64,000 bases of DNA from Sipunculus nudus. Taxonomy: Eukaryota; Annelida; Sipuncula; Golfingiida; Sipunculidae. Position numbers and translations under genes: made by a program. The stretch lies in NCBI GenBank assembly GCA_026874595.1, contig CM049314.1:58392300-58456299 (forward strand), written 5' to 3'. Numbering within the stretch: position 1 is the stretch's first letter; every line of letters starts with the position of its first letter. A model generated the notes under the pieces. It did not search any database, had not been told where the DNA came from, and was given only the letters and a program-made list of their open reading frames with translations. Positions 1-26,654 of this stretch are shown piece after piece.

Positions 1-15
1 GCTATCAACTTCTTT

Positions 16-520
16 TTGAAAGGGATCCACGACAGGAATGCAGTGAAGGCAGCTTTAGATATAACTCCCAGGAATGTCAGGAAAGCGGCCAAATATGTGA
101 AAGAATACATAAACAATAAGCGCATTATATTTGGGAATACCAGGACCAATGTAGCTGTGAGACAAGTGGAGTTGTCGGATGGAGCTTGCCATGAGACCGG
201 CAATGACGGCGAACAAGACCAATCGGCTCAACATCCACTGCCTGCCAAAGAACAACTGACAACGGTAGACATTCTGACCAAACAAATTGAAGAAATGGGC
301 AAGAAGATGAGTGGTTCCTTTGAGAAATCTTTGGAGGCCATGGCCAAGTTATTAGAGAAGTTGACACAGCATATACGTCAAGTCACAAGTGTATCCACAC
401 GCAGAAGAGAAACCAGGCAGAGTGGTCAGCATTTCTAACAGAATGCTGGTAGAGGTCGCAATCAAACTGTGTGCTTTAAATTTCTCAAGACTGGTCACTT
501 CGCACGGGATGGTCCTACTC
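16..520 (+). pseudogene. Retrotransposon gag C-terminal remnant with damaged zinc knuckle
   Basis: The 140-residue open frame at 16-438 is rich in charged residues and contains a helical, coiled-coil-like part (around residues 85-120), as in gag proteins of gypsy-type elements. Just past its stop, about 459-520 encodes a CCHC-knuckle-like stretch beginning CFKFLKTGHFARD. The second and the last cysteine positions of the usual CX2CX4HX4C pattern are replaced by Phe and Gly, so the nucleic-acid-binding knuckle is lost. The frame is open at the left edge; the true gag start is outside the window. Confidence 0.65.
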
Positions 521-1009
521 GGCAGACAAGGGCTGCTGAAACAGTAGCTGGTACTGTGGGAACCGCTAGCGGTGCACAGTGCCCACCAGAAGGTCAGCAA
601 CAGCCTTTAAACTCGTAGGAGTCGAGGCAGGTGGCCATTGCTCGACCGAACTGGCAGGCCAACAGGGAAAGGTTGAATCAACGGTATATAGTATTAGTGT
701 AAGTAATGAAAGTCAGCCATGTGTTTCTGATGATTGTGGCTGCAATGTTGTTTTAAGTAACTGTGAACCAGAAATGCGAGCGGATTCGGGATTTTCCAGT
801 ATGCTTGGTCAAGAAACCGAAAACCAACCAAAGATTTCTTGGAAGTGACCATGTAGTAGACAATTGCCAAATAAGTTCTGGTGTGATTCCAGATGTCAAG
901 GAACAAATAGCTCCAGGAGGAGCTGTGTCAACAGATCAACAAGTGATAAGTAGTTATCATTCTGAGGAGCCCCTAGTTCAGAAGGACAGTGACGTAATAC
1001 ACATCAGGA

Positions 1010-1380
1010 GGTGCATGAGACTAAGTCTAGTGGTACCGATTGTCGTTAATGGTCGGGAGAGCGAAGCCATTGTGACAGTGCGGCTCAGGTACCAGTGGTG
1101 AGCCCACGAGTATTGGGGAATCTTTTGAAGAGCAGGAAGGCAAAAAGGTCATCCTCAAGGGTATCGGGGTCTAGGAAGAAAAAGTTCCAGCTGTAAAAAG
1201 GGAAGGAATTTCCATCAAGTTAGGAAATTCAGTACATACTTGGACGGTGTATGTGGCAGATATCCCTGATCCTGTTCTGCTAGGGCTCGATTTTCTAAGT
1301 GACAAGAAGTGTGTCCTAGACTTTGCAACTGGTGAGATCAACATGGGTGGTAGACCGATCAGTGCAACGTTCAAGAGATG
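1010..1380 (+). pseudogene. Retropepsin-like aspartic protease remnant of the gypsy-type element
   Basis: A protease domain can be followed with a frame change. The early beta-strand part lies near 1028-1080, and a DS-A active-site-like motif is reached only after a frameshift near 1076. An LLGLDFL motif at about 1279-1299 is typical of the C-terminal half of retroelement proteases. A stop follows at about 1378. The shift and stops mean no functional protease. The assignment rests on motif order between gag and reverse transcriptase. Confidence 0.6.
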
Positions 1381-2095
1381 ACTAGGTGGTGTTAGCTATC
1401 CTATTTTTTGAGTGGTGGTGGCTAAAAGAAGTGTTATTCCGGCCAGTTCGGTGGCAGCCGTTCTGGTGTCAGTGCAAGATGCTACGGTGGGGAAACCAGG
1501 CTTTGTGATAGAGCCATGGTTATGTCGAAGTAGATTGTTGGCGGCAGCTACAGTAACTTTGAGTAATGGGTATGTTAATGTGATTAACAGTCAGGAAAAC
1601 GCTGTTATTCTCCGGAAGAATGAAGTCTTCGGGGCAGCATCTGAGATGTATGCTGGGGTTGTACCCAAGGGAGTTACTGAGGTGGCGTCTGAGATTGGTG
1701 TCACAAGCTTGCCAAACAGCACTTCAGGAGAAGCATCTGAGATGGATTCTGTGCCTTTGCTCAATTAAGGAAGTGACTGGAGCGTCATCTGAGATGGATG
1801 TCGTGGATCCCCCCCCCAAGCCGTTGTGTCACCTGTAGTGAGGCAATTCGTTGTCCAAGAAGACGTTGCAGGCCCGGTTGCGGGCGGCAATGGAGATCTA
1901 CCCATAGAGCCATCAGGTTGCAGTTAGTGGAGTCGTGCTCTAGAGAAGCTGACACAGGAATTAACAGTTTCACCGGTCTGTAACAGTTCTGGAGGTGAAC
2001 TACAGGATAGGCTGTCTGAGGTTATGGCAGGAATGCCGCAACACCTAGTTACCTTGTTTGAAAAAACAAGAAAAGAGGAGCTGACAGAGTCTTAG

Positions 2096-2335
2096 TTGAC
2101 GAGTCTCGGGGAGCTCCTGATGAGTTATCAAGATGTATTTGCATCTCATCTGGATTTGGAGTGCATGAAGGCATTTCAGCATAGGATTGACACTGGAAGT
2201 ACACCGCCCGTACGGGAACGCATGAGAAGAACTCCGTTAGGTTTTGAGGGCGAGGAGGAAAAACATCTGGACAAGCTGTTGACTGCAAGTGTTATTAGGC
2301 CAACAGTTCCGGAGGAGCCATGCGCTGGGTACGGG
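2096..2335 (+). pseudogene. Reverse transcriptase N-terminal fragment (gypsy type)
   Basis: This segment encodes the linker and first strand of a Ty3/gypsy reverse transcriptase: a QDVFA-type segment, then PVRERMRRTPLGFEGEEEK, then HLDKLL and VIRPTVPEEPCA. This is the well-known stretch just before the fingers domain. The catalytic palm motifs are absent, because the frame falls apart after about 2335 and the element runs straight into its 3' untranslated end. Confidence 0.75.
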
Positions 2336-2554
2336 CTCCACGCAGAGCAGCGGGGACGGGGCTATCCTGATGGACATGCTTTTCGTCATGTTTCGTTTAT
2401 ATTTGTGTATCCAGTGTGGGATATTCACTGAACATGTGCTAAATCCCCTTTTAAGTAATAGAGGTCGGCACTGCTGAGCAGTGAGGCTTCCACTACAGTT
2501 GTGCTTTATTTTTAAGTTTTGGAAACAGGGTCTCCTTTTAGAAAACCGGGGGAG

Positions 2555-2830
2555 TGTTGGGGATTTGCATATACTGTGTGTAAGATGTCAGGGGCAACTT
2601 GTAACCATAGAGACCATGGTCCTTGGAGACGAAACTGAGAGCGAGGCGAGAGAGAGAGGAACGCTAGAAGATCCACAAGTTCCCCGTGCAAGGTTGCGTG
2701 TCATCAGGTCCCGTGCGGTGTTAAGAACGAGAGACAAGTCAGGAGCGAGGTATCAAACGATAAGTTACATGCCATTATATAGTCAGACAGAGATAAACCT
2801 ACATTAATAGAACACCATTATTTCAGAACA
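2555..2830 (+). repeat. Candidate 3' LTR of the gypsy-type element
   Basis: A purine-rich tract (AAAACCGGGGGAG, about 2542-2554) looks like a polypurine tract. It is followed directly by TGTT, the usual start of an LTR. A matching AACA end occurs at 2827-2830, giving a 276-bp LTR; a second AACA at 2811-2814 is an alternative end. No 5' LTR is in the window for comparison, so the right border is uncertain. Confidence 0.5.
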
Positions 2831-4885
2831 ATCCATAATGCTATTCCATTCAATTAATTTTATACAGAATGGATCAGCAAACTAAGGAATTCAAAGATGG
2901 CTGACTGATGGCCATATTCGATTTCGGACGGGATTGCCAGAGTTGGAATATATCATATTTGATATCGGAGAGGTCTGATAATTGATATCATACCCCTCCT
3001 CAGCGGCTGTATGTATAGAGGTGAGCTAAAAATGCCACTGACGAGATAAAACATCGAACATTTCTTATCAGAATAAGACTATCACACTGATCAGAGACGT
3101 CCTCCGACTTCAACCTTCACCTTTCATCAGCTCAAGGTTATGCCCCAGTTCGCTAATAAGGAGTCAATGATATCTGTAAGCTACTTGAATGCATATACTT
3201 TCCACGCAAACCGGGCAATGTTGACACAGTTACTACGCACATGAGCACAGGGTCTCATTTAATGAGAAAATGATAGTGGGATATTCAGCGAAATAAGGAC
3301 AGACCCACTCCCACTACGAAATCCGCTTAAGTTAAGGACCCCGCTTAACATCGTTCACCGGACAACGTCCCTACCCACGTAATAATCAGAAGAACAAAGC
3401 CGACTTTCCAGAATATCATAATTTTCTTTACTTCAACCACATATTACAGAATATAGCATACTATAGCATATAATGTATGATTATTCGACGAGGCAATTTA
3501 TGCATACTAAAATACGAAATTTTTGCCTAATGATATGCAAAACGGAAATGGGAAAAAATGAAGTAATTATACTCCGTTATGCAACCTACGAGTTGGGATT
3601 TTATCATTCATTTATCTTGGCTTAGATGTATATAATTCAAACTCTGATCGAATCCTGAAAAAAAATTCCAGATCTGGTAATTGAATTCATAAGGTTATCG
3701 TTGAGACTATCAAAATAATGTAGTAGTACACTCCAGCCTCTAAGCAGAAAGTGATCTCAAAAGTAATTACAATTATTTTAAGAAGTAATCATGGTTGTAA
3801 TCACGATATTATAATTGGTTATTTTAGTTATTTTAAAACAAATTGTATTTATTATTGATTTCTGGTATTTGCAATATCGCCACGCGGTTTTCTTAATGTT
3901 AACAGGCAGATGTGAAATATATTCATAAAAGAAAACACAACGTAAGCAATATGAACAACAGGCGAAGCGAGAAACTGGGGCGGTATGCTGGGATAGTTTC
4001 GCTGAGAAATATTTGAATTAGGTCAAACGTGTACTGATATCAGAAGGAAAGTGCATGACAGAGTACCTATAATATTTAGTTAATTTATAACGCACACTGT
4101 AGACTTATAAGATTTGCAAATATTGTTATAGTTCAGGATAGAAGCCTGTATTAAATGTATCCATTATAAAGCCTATAGTTAAGTAATGGGCATCTTTAAT
4201 GTCACCATGCTGGTCCGAGATATAGACAGGGTGTAATACTAATATAACAGTATAACATTAAAACATTATGTGGATCATCTCTTCTCTCATCCCTTTTTTT
4301 CTAGCACTTCAGACTTATAGAAATCATACACGACAAACATTTAATTATGAAAACTAGAATTTCTTTGCTATCCATAATATGCTTTAAATAAAAGGGCATA
4401 TTCCGATATCTGTCGTCTATTAACATAAGCTTATCCCGTGAACCTTTTACAGATTAGGTCCGAAAACACCGGTCCGATCGCACAAACGCTCTTCATTTTG
4501 TTTAAACCCACGTGTTTACAACATGTGGGGACCACCATAATAATCTAAACACATTCAATAAGGTAATGGTTGCATGTCAGACGAACATTAGTTTTGCAAA
4601 TCCTGACCTCTCAACTTCCTCACATATGCACCCTAGCACCTTATAGTTGATATGTTTTTTTTTTCGTTTGTCAGCATTGCAACGTTTACTGACAGCTTAT
4701 AGATCAACATGCCCATACATTATTTGTTATAAAGTGTTATAACAGAGACGTTCCTTTAACGGAATTACCTTGAGTTCACAATATGTACGCAAGATAAGGC
4801 AGAAATAACATCTGTTGAATGATAGGTAAATAGCTGGCTTTAGTAGTTATAAATGTCTTCAATATTTTTTTTAAGTTTCCCATAC
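2831..4885. other. Stretch without recognised genes; possible intron of the upstream SLCO paralogue
   Basis: No coding exon was recognised on either strand. About 4400-4810 is a diverged direct match to about 14190-14600 inside the SLCO gene: shared blocks include TCCGATATCTGT, ACATGTGG, CGTTTGTCA and GGAATTAC in the same order. The rest is AT-rich. If the first exon at 4886-5069 belongs to a working gene, this is its first intron. Confidence 0.4.
4400..4810. repeat. Diverged dispersed repeat, copy 1 (partner at 14190-14600)
   Basis: Several short blocks are shared in order and orientation with about 14190-14600. They include a CCGATATCTGT block, a TTTA(C/T)AACATGTGG block, a CGTTTGTCA(G/A)CATTGC block and a GGAATTAC block followed by AATATGTAC. 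No ends or target-site duplication could be defined. It could be a mobile element, or a remnant of the duplication that also produced the extra SLCO first exon. Confidence 0.45.
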
Positions 4886-5069
4886 CTTGAATGAGAGCGA
4901 ACCAGCTGAGCCAACACAGTAGAGCCTTCGGATTGAGACACCATTGTAGCCAAGAGGGACCACAAGATCCACAGCCGTACGTCAGATCCTCCTGCACGAC
5001 AACTCTCTTGGGGTCATAACCGTCATCCCCTTTTACGTCACTTCCATCTTCTATTAAATCCGATGGCAT
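4886..5069 (-). CDS. First coding exon of a second SLCO/OATP transporter (paralogue or orphan exon)
   Basis: The minus strand encodes 61 residues starting MPSD and ending in an LIQ segment, followed by a GTATGG donor (phase 1). It is closely similar to exon 1 of the complete SLCO gene. Both share the MPSD start, the KRVVVQED / KTVVVQED segment, the LTYG-GSCGPSWL motif and the CLNPKALL-WLSWFALIQ start of the first membrane helix. An in-frame ATG 42 bp upstream (5111) exists, but MPSD is favoured because it matches the paralogue. No exon 2-11 homologue was found to the left, so the gene either continues beyond the window or is a broken copy. Confidence 0.75.
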
Positions 5070-6269
5070 TGTCGTAATCTTATGTGAGGCTGTTCCTGTA
5101 GCCTGTAGCAATGTTGTCCATATACGCTCAAATCTTGTTACGCGAATTACACTGAATATATCAATATATCAATGTTTATTTGAAGCGTTATCAGCTCTGG
5201 TTAAACCAATTCGGTGTGACATGACGTACACGGGTATGTTTTGTATACAACCCCGCATGCTTTAAGTCCACAGTCCGAGGCGCAAGTGGACGAGCACAAC
5301 ACGAGACTACGACATATTTACTTAGATTGTGTCGTATCTAGATATCTTATCTGTATTTTTTTTTTAATCTGAAAGAGTTTATCGGTACATAGGACGAGCA
5401 CAATGAGTTTATAAATTAACTGGTCACTTGCTTCGTATATCTGTCCATGGATCGTTAAATATGCTTTGGATTACGTAACATTCATGATGCCGTAAAGTTT
5501 ATAACATCGGACAGGTTCGTGATTATCCATAAATTAAGTGGCTAATTGATAATACAAGGCATTGTTTTTGAAATATACCCGTGTAAAACGTGTGTATTAA
5601 GGTCATCACTTGGACTTTGCAAAGTAGCCTCAGGTGAAGTGTAACATAAATAATGACATCCCATATAAATAGGCCTATAATATCGATTCTGTTGTACCTT
5701 AACTTTGCCTTTGTGTGTGCATTTTCGTTCATTTTCATTGTAAACACTCGAACATGCGCAGTCGTAATGAGTAATGTTAACTATAAAGACCTATAATTTG
5801 CCTGTATATTCTCATACTATTTTGAAAAGATTAGCTATACGTTTGCACTGGGCTGGTTTGACTTAAAAAGGAAAGTAATAGGATTAAGCATCATTGATTA
5901 TATGCAATTATTCATTATACCTCCGCCTGGATGGTATTATGTTTAACCTAAGTTTGTTCTTCGATTTACTTGTCTGTCAGAAAGTTTACGCAGAAATTTA
6001 TAAAAGGAATTTTATTGAATTTCGTGGAGGCTCAGGATACCACCCAAGGGAAATCCATTAAATGTTTTTGGTGATTTGGATCACCGTAATATAATCATTA
6101 TTCAAGGAGTTAAATACCGTTTTGACACAGATCATTCCTTTGTCCCCGGTGGAAGTAGTCCCATTGTTAGGTATTAGGAGCAAAATTCTACAGAAATGTA
6201 CCTGGTTTACCCGTGATTCTGAAGCATGACACCGTAGTAAAACACATATATGTGTATGAATTAAAGCTT

Positions 6270-6582
6270 GACTAGCAATTACCCGTGCTACGCACGGTTC
6301 TGGGCGAGCATTAAGTTCTGATTTCAAATAGTCTGTCATAGTTTCATGTCTTGGGTGTACAATGTTACTGTCTCTTTGAATCCGACATTTGGTATAAGTG
6401 TTCTGTCTCTGAGTTAACCTTGTCGGAGTCTGAATGACCTGGACGAATACGTTCTTGTCCGAATGGTGGAATGTCTTCGGACAAACACCGAGCATATGTG
6501 TGTCAAAAAATCACGGCAAACCGTAGTGTCAGAGGAGACATGTAAATTCACACAAATCGCGTTACGCTTTTAACATATAGAT
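6270..6582. repeat. Short dispersed repeat, copy 1 (partner at 8203-8312)
   Basis: The segment from TCTTCGGACAAAC (6474) to TTAACATATAGAT (6582) matches 8206-8312 with scattered changes, in the same orientation. Upstream it begins with an ACTAGCAATTACCCGTGC segment followed by CTACGCACGG, which contains a self-complementary CCGTGC/GCACGG pair. This looks like the end of a non-coding mobile element. No protein is encoded. Confidence 0.5.
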
Positions 6583-8202
6583 CCATTATATGCATGGTGT
6601 TATGCATAAAACTCCAATTGAAGCCGAGAGGTTGGCAGGAGAATTTTCGAAGAATTTGATATGTTTAATAAAATCATTTTATATGAAAATATATATTATG
6701 CTGAACATCGCCATTTAAAGTGCCCTCCGCGCCCGTGAATCCGCCAGTAAAGGAACCTGTTATCTTGCATGGTGGTACAGTATAGCGCTGAGACATGATC
6801 TCGATAATTGCATTCCGGTTATAACGCACAAAAACTGAGCACTCAAATGGTCGGGCAAAAGTTCGTGGTAGCATTATATTATGTGGTACATTTAATGGCT
6901 GTATATATTTTTAAATATCATGCACTCCTTTCTGTTTGAAAGCTGAGCCAATGTTTTCCAGTGAGACAGTCACTGCGTTCAGGCAGTGTGTTAAACCCGG
7001 ATCCCACTCCGGATCCCGGAACCCAAGAAAAATTTGTAATTCTTAAACTCTCATGGTAATTTGTCCAGATATTTTAGCATAATAGTATCTAAAGACATAT
7101 CTTATATTATGTTTGGTTAAAACATAAAAAAATAGTCTGCTTAGCAAAAAAAAATTGGATAAAAAAAAACACTTCGGGACCCTGGGGCACGGACCTCACG
7201 GATTACACGGACCCCGTTTTCTCCTTGTTTTACCATTTCTTTAGTACATACATGTATTTGACATCACGTTTAGCCAAGACACATTTGTGATTTATTATTG
7301 TGTTTGTATCTGTATTTTAACATTTCTGTCTCAGTTTTTATTCATAATTTTATATTTGTTATTAATTTCATTTGTGTAGCGTTTTAAAAAAGTATTATAA
7401 TTTAAAACATTTACAAAATCATTATTTTGGAACCTGTAGTTGCTTGAAATGCAAGTAATCAACAATTCCTTTCGGTATTTATATTATTGCCAACTTTAAA
7501 ATTGCATGGTTGTTATGAACGGAGCACGAAACCTGTTGTTATGTGGAAGTGCTCTGATATATCAGTCTCAGGTCCGCTCAACTGTTAGTGCACTTCAAAT
7601 TAAATCTCCCCCACTGTGTCCGCACTATTATATTTTGATTTGAAAACAGTCGGCAAATTCAAGTAAATGAGGTCCGTCTTCATCGAAATATTTTTGTAAT
7701 TATAAATCTTTCAGTGAATCTGTCATTTAACATTTAGGGACTTTGCTCTGTCCTTACATCATCAATAGTGGTGTTTTTATCGGTATAAATAATGGAAAAT
7801 GAGGAAATAGGTTTATGGGGTCCGGGGACCGTGGGGTTCGGGTTTTACACACTACCCTGCATTCACTACCGCTCGGAAAATTTTCATTCTTTGAAAGATC
7901 CCCCTTTTGAGCATTTTCCTCACGCGAGATCTCCTTGTGCACAATAGACCTTTTCGCTGCGCGGAGGTTGCCTTTTGAGAAGGGATCACCAATTGGGATT
8001 ATTTCGGGCCGGTCACCGCAAATTTAAGAAAAGCCCAGATAGGGCCCCCGGAGAAAAACTCTGTCCCGCTATCAAACACTCTGTGACCATTGTGTTACCA
8101 GGCCCGAAGGCACAAAGAAAAGAGGCGCCCGCGGGGGAGCAAATATTAAAATTATTAATTATGCACGTAATACACAAATATTGCAAATAAAAGTGGGTGG
8201 AA

Positions 8203-8312
8203 TCTCTTCGGACAAACCCTGAGCATATGTATATCAGAAATCATGGCAAACCGTACGGTAGTATCAGAGGAGATACGGAAAATCACAAAAATCGCCTTAC
8301 GCTATTAATATA
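8203..8312. repeat. Short dispersed repeat, copy 2 (partner at 6474-6582)
   Basis: It matches 6474-6582 over about 105 bp, including TCTTCGGACAAAC, GAGCATATGT, GGCAAACCGTA, TATCAGAGGAGA and a terminal TATAGAT. It is a truncated copy that lacks the upstream part present at 6270. Confidence 0.55.
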
Positions 8313-8926
8313 TAGATTAGTAGACCCTGAAGGGCTTAACCATATTTATCGTGCTACTACACCTTCCATTTTAACCGTACGGGGTTAGACACATCACAAT
8401 CATGTACTTAAAGAATCATGGTCATGATCGCTCGAAATAAAGGCTTTACAAAGGCGTACTGTCCTGCAATGGTTTTATTGTCTGACTGCATGCATAATAT
8501 AGGAGCACAAAAGGTGATCAAACACGCTTGACCTTTGAAGTACAGCGGAACACCTCCGTTGATTTATATACAGCTCTGCGAATACCACGACGCAGCTGGG
8601 GCACAGGATTAACCCTGACCCCGGAGACATCATTGACATGTGTGGTGTAGTGCTTCACTTAAAATCATTGTATGTGTAAACAGGTAAAGATATTAAATTT
8701 AAAGTGTTATGGCACTCACCTATACATACAAGTGCACCTGGTCTGAGGGCACAGTGTTCTTATATCATCAACAAATGGTTTAGGTCCAGGTTTTTTTTCG
8801 GATGTTGAGGGGGCGTAATATACCTGTGTGTGCTCGGATGAGCGCAAGTAATTTGGCGAAAGAAAGTTAATATTACACTGACTATAAGATAGAAGAGTTG
8901 CCGTAGGAATGTTTATAAGAAACTGT

Positions 8927-8933
<7 letters not shown>

Positions 8934-8988
<55 letters not shown>
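8934..8988. repeat. (GA)n microsatellite
   Basis: An uninterrupted GA dinucleotide run of about 55 bp. On the minus strand it reads as a serine-leucine repeat inside an otherwise unrecognised open frame, which I treat as non-coding. Confidence 0.95.
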
Positions 8989-8990
<2 letters not shown>

Positions 8991-10204
8991 GTGGCATGCT
9001 TACGTGTAGCCATCAAAATATAACACATTTTCTTTTCAGTAGAGTGAATTGGCCTGATTGATGTCTGTAAGGGCTGTTCATATTCAAGGTAAGTTCACCG
9101 GGGGGGGGGGGGGGGTTCTCGGGAAAAGTATCTAAGGACTAACTGTCCCTGGGGCAAATTCCAGGATAACTATTCCAGTGGGTGGGTTATTGTCCGGTAG
9201 GCAAATGTTTTGGAAATTATTGTCGGGGTAAACACAAAACACCATATGATCGCGATTTAACAATATTTTCACTTTTCATTTTTGAAAAATCAACATTCAA
9301 CCATTCATGTTTAAACAGTAATAGTTACAGGGGTTATTATCGCAGGCATGTCCAGGATCAAAATGCTCGCTCTTTAACAATTTTATGGCTCTTTGTATTT
9401 GAATATTCAACAAATCTTGTTTAACGCTGCTAGTTTACATAAGGAGTGATTTGTTTGAGAAAATAATAAAAAAAAAGAAAACGTTAAATTCTGATCATAT
9501 TATTCTTTATTCTGGAATTTACAGAGATTCAAGTATCTCCACATAATATAAAGGGGTTGTTTAATGAATTCAGCATATGTTGATTTATTTAGGGTTAGGG
9601 TTACCTATCCTTCCCCCGTATGGAGGAGGTCTTTATAGGAGTGGACGGTCTTAAGTCCTCCAGTCTAGAGTTCAAAAACAATCGCTTATACGTCTCCATT
9701 GTTCTTTTATCGTCCGTGTTTGCGCAAAATCTGAGATACAGTCGACTTTTAAAACTTACCTTTGAGCACAATATTCATCACAGGTGACATATGTTCATCT
9801 TTTATCTATTTTGACATTTACCCGATTCCGAAGGCCGTACACCCCTTAACTGATTCTCCATTATCGCCCGGATGCGGGCGACGGGATGGGAAGACTTCTG
9901 ATGATTGCTCACCGATCGTCAATATGTAGTTTGCTCTTTACAGGTTAAAACGAACTCATAACCCCGTAATTGGTTCATGCATACAGTTCAATTGTTCTCA
10001 TTAATCCATTCATATGGATATGTTTAGATTGCAGTTTCGAAAATCGAAATAATGTTTTGTATATAATTCCTCGTGTCATCTCCATTCTTATTTGACTTTG
10101 ACCTCAAGTTCACCTTTTCAATTAGTTTTTCTAGGGGGAATATTTGATACGTGGGACGATCACATATTCGATTGAGGAAAGATAAAACAATCCCTTTCAT
10201 TCTG

Positions 10205-10210
10205 TTTATT
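10205..10210 (-). terminator. Candidate polyadenylation signal of the SLCO gene
   Basis: TTTATT on the plus strand gives AATAAA on the minus strand, 56 bp downstream of the SLCO stop codon. It is the first canonical hexamer after the stop. A longer 3' UTR using a later site cannot be excluded. Confidence 0.5.
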
Positions 10211-10265
10211 AAACCAATGTCCCCCTCTCCATTACGCCGCTCTGAGCGTCCTTCTTTTATCACAG

Positions 10266-24264
<13,999 letters not shown>

Positions 24265-24807
24265 TATACAAACTTTGTTTCCGTTTGGAAATTTCCGTAA
24301 ATGTGAACTACAAACCTTTAAGATTTTACATACTAAATCAAGATAAAAGTTGATCCAATGTTACTAAAAATAAGGTCGCTGCAATTATTGAAGAAATCGT
24401 AATTTGTACTATTTGTGGCACAGTATTTTCTGGCACATTCGATCACTCGTGTTTTTTTTTCATCGAAAATCCCGTCCTATAGTAAACATCCGATTCTTTG
24501 GAGATGCAGGTTCAACAACACACTCGTACTAACAGTGGAACTCAAGTCACCACATGCTGTCATATGCACATCAAGGCTACATTGTATCAGATAGTCTTAT
24601 CTGTTCAATGTGGATGAGACGACTGGACATATGATAGAAATGGTTCACATAGACACATATAAACTCCGACCACTCGTGCACTATCAGACGACCTTGACCA
24701 TTGGCGACCTCAGACACATCAGTACATTTGATTAGATATTGTCCATGATAGCAAGTACTCGTAATTTGATTCAGTGGTCCATAACAATATAAACACCTAC
24801 ATTTTAT

Positions 24808-24869
<62 letters not shown>

Positions 24870-26654
24870 GTGTGTGTGTATAACCGCATATTCAGCCATT
24901 TGGTTGTATTTTAAATGTAAACCAGTAGGGTAATAATTAGCTAATTCTAACTGCAGAAATCGATTTTATAGGAAAATTGGCCTGGTTTGCAATTAAGGGA
25001 AGTTAAGCAGTGGCAATTCTCATTTTTTTTAAAGTCTGTCATGTCTATTATTGCATATAAGCATGTATAAATATGTAAATACGTTAATAAAATGACCCGA
25101 ATGTGTAAATTATGTTATACAATGATGAACAGAATGTATAATAAGGCTAAGTTAGCAAAAGGAGCAGTTTTTCTTTGTCAGGCCTTACTTTTACAAATGA
25201 ATGCATATTTTAACAATAAACTTAATAAATTGCCTCATTTGCATAATTTATCTGCAATTTATGGCTGAAAACAAATTTCATATTATGTTCTATTTGATAC
25301 TTATTGAAAATTATGTACTCATTTTACTTCACTCTGCCTACTTAAAGCCTAAATTTTAAAATATTTATGTATGATATATGATTTTTTTTCAAATATGCAA
25401 ATTACCTTATTAAATATGCAGAATACAAAAATGTCTAAAGTAGAAATCAATTCTATAGGGAAACTACCCTAGTATCTTTCGGGAAAGTTTGGTAATGTTC
25501 GGTTGATAACGCTTATATATAGATAGGAATTTATAACTTTAAAATTAATTTTCAATGTTTGTTTAAATAAAAACTTCAAATTTCCACTTTTAAACATGAA
25601 TTAAACATGGTAGAGCAAAAAACTTTTACATAAAATAAGCTCCTTCGGACAACCCATTAATACCGTACCAAAGGCCTTGTGTCTCCTTTTTATTATGGGA
25701 TGATTCCGCTGAATGAACCCTCGGTAACAACATACCCTATCTTTTAACACAGGCGATACCGGCGAAAGAACGGACCTCTTCTGGCCTTAACTACTGACAA
25801 TATGTCAAAGCCGTTCTTTCGTATCAAGCAATCATGAACGGGATCTCATCAAACGCGTAGGGAATTTCGGTGAAAGGGCCAAGAAAGAATCAAGTAGATG
25901 TTCGTGTTCTTCCAGCATCTTCTCTAAAATGTACGGTCGCTTATGCATGAATGAACCTAGGAATATGGGCCAAAATAAGTGAATGCACAGAGGGTCTCGC
26001 CTCATCAGTGTCGCCCGACCACCTGTTCAGGTAACGGTCGAGCACTCGGCACCTCAGAGTTAGGGTAACCAGTGTGTTCGCAGAACATTTGTGATTCTTG
26101 TGCTCCCATGGCGGAGGCATGTATCTATTTGGAAGCAGATTTCTAGTTTGTTTTAAAGATCATTCTCGACTTGTAGTGAGAATTGAATATATAAATATCA
26201 AAGGTGTCTTTTTCTATTTAACTCTGCTAGAAAACAATGTATCTGAAATGTTTGCTGTGACTTTGTAACTTTTTATGCTAAAACCGGAACCGGGTGTACG
26301 ATAGGATTATCGGCATTTACAATAAACTTCGCCGTTTTGAACGGCTATTTCGTTATTTTCAGACCGCATTTAGTATTGTACTATGGGAAAACAACAACAA
26401 GCCGTGTAGGACAAAACATCCATTGAAGACAACGCATTGCTCGGTCGGTTTACAACTTACATCCCATCAGGACAGGTAAATATGATGTCAACATGGACCT
26501 TTCATGTGTCGTGAGTGCAGAATATTAGGTTATATTCATGTCCCGAGTATGGCACACACGTGGGAGGCTCTTTAATATAACGCCTGCGTGGAAGGTGTAA
26601 GATCTTGTTTAGCTAAAGGCAATTAGTAAACACGCACCCATGTAGACAGACAGG
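24265..26654. other. Region upstream of the SLCO gene
   Basis: This should contain the SLCO promoter and any non-coding first exon, but I see no convincing core promoter motif. A (TA)n microsatellite occupies 24811-24867, and an AT-rich stretch runs to about 25650. No gene was recognised. Confidence 0.4.
24811..24867. repeat. (TA)n microsatellite
   Basis: Uninterrupted TA run followed by a short TG run. Confidence 0.95.

Larger units (their letters stand above)
1..2830 (+). mobile_element. Degenerate Ty3/gypsy-type LTR retrotransposon, internally deleted, 3' part
   Basis: In order on the plus strand I see a gag-like segment, a damaged zinc knuckle, an aspartic-protease-like segment, a spacer, the first part of a reverse transcriptase, and a candidate 3' LTR. 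That is Ty3/gypsy order. The reading frame is broken by several frameshifts and stops. The bulk of reverse transcriptase, RNase H and integrase is missing between about 2330 and 2540. The 5' end lies outside the window. It is a dead copy; the class is secure from the reverse-transcriptase entry segment and the protease, but the clade is not. Confidence 0.8.
5070..10204. other. Intergenic stretch between the orphan SLCO exon and the 3' end of the complete SLCO gene
   Basis: No gene was recognised. Contents I can name are a repeated segment at 6474-6580 and 8206-8310, a (GA)n microsatellite at 8934-8988, a G-run at 9100-9115, and a diverged roughly 115-bp tandem duplication at about 9245-9440. 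A double TTAGGG at about 9592-9603 is too short to be telomeric. The rest is AT-rich unique-looking sequence. Confidence 0.5.

Noticed and set aside
9592-9603. Double TTAGGG suggesting telomeric sequence
   Set aside because: Only two units; chance occurrence or interstitial trace, not a telomere.
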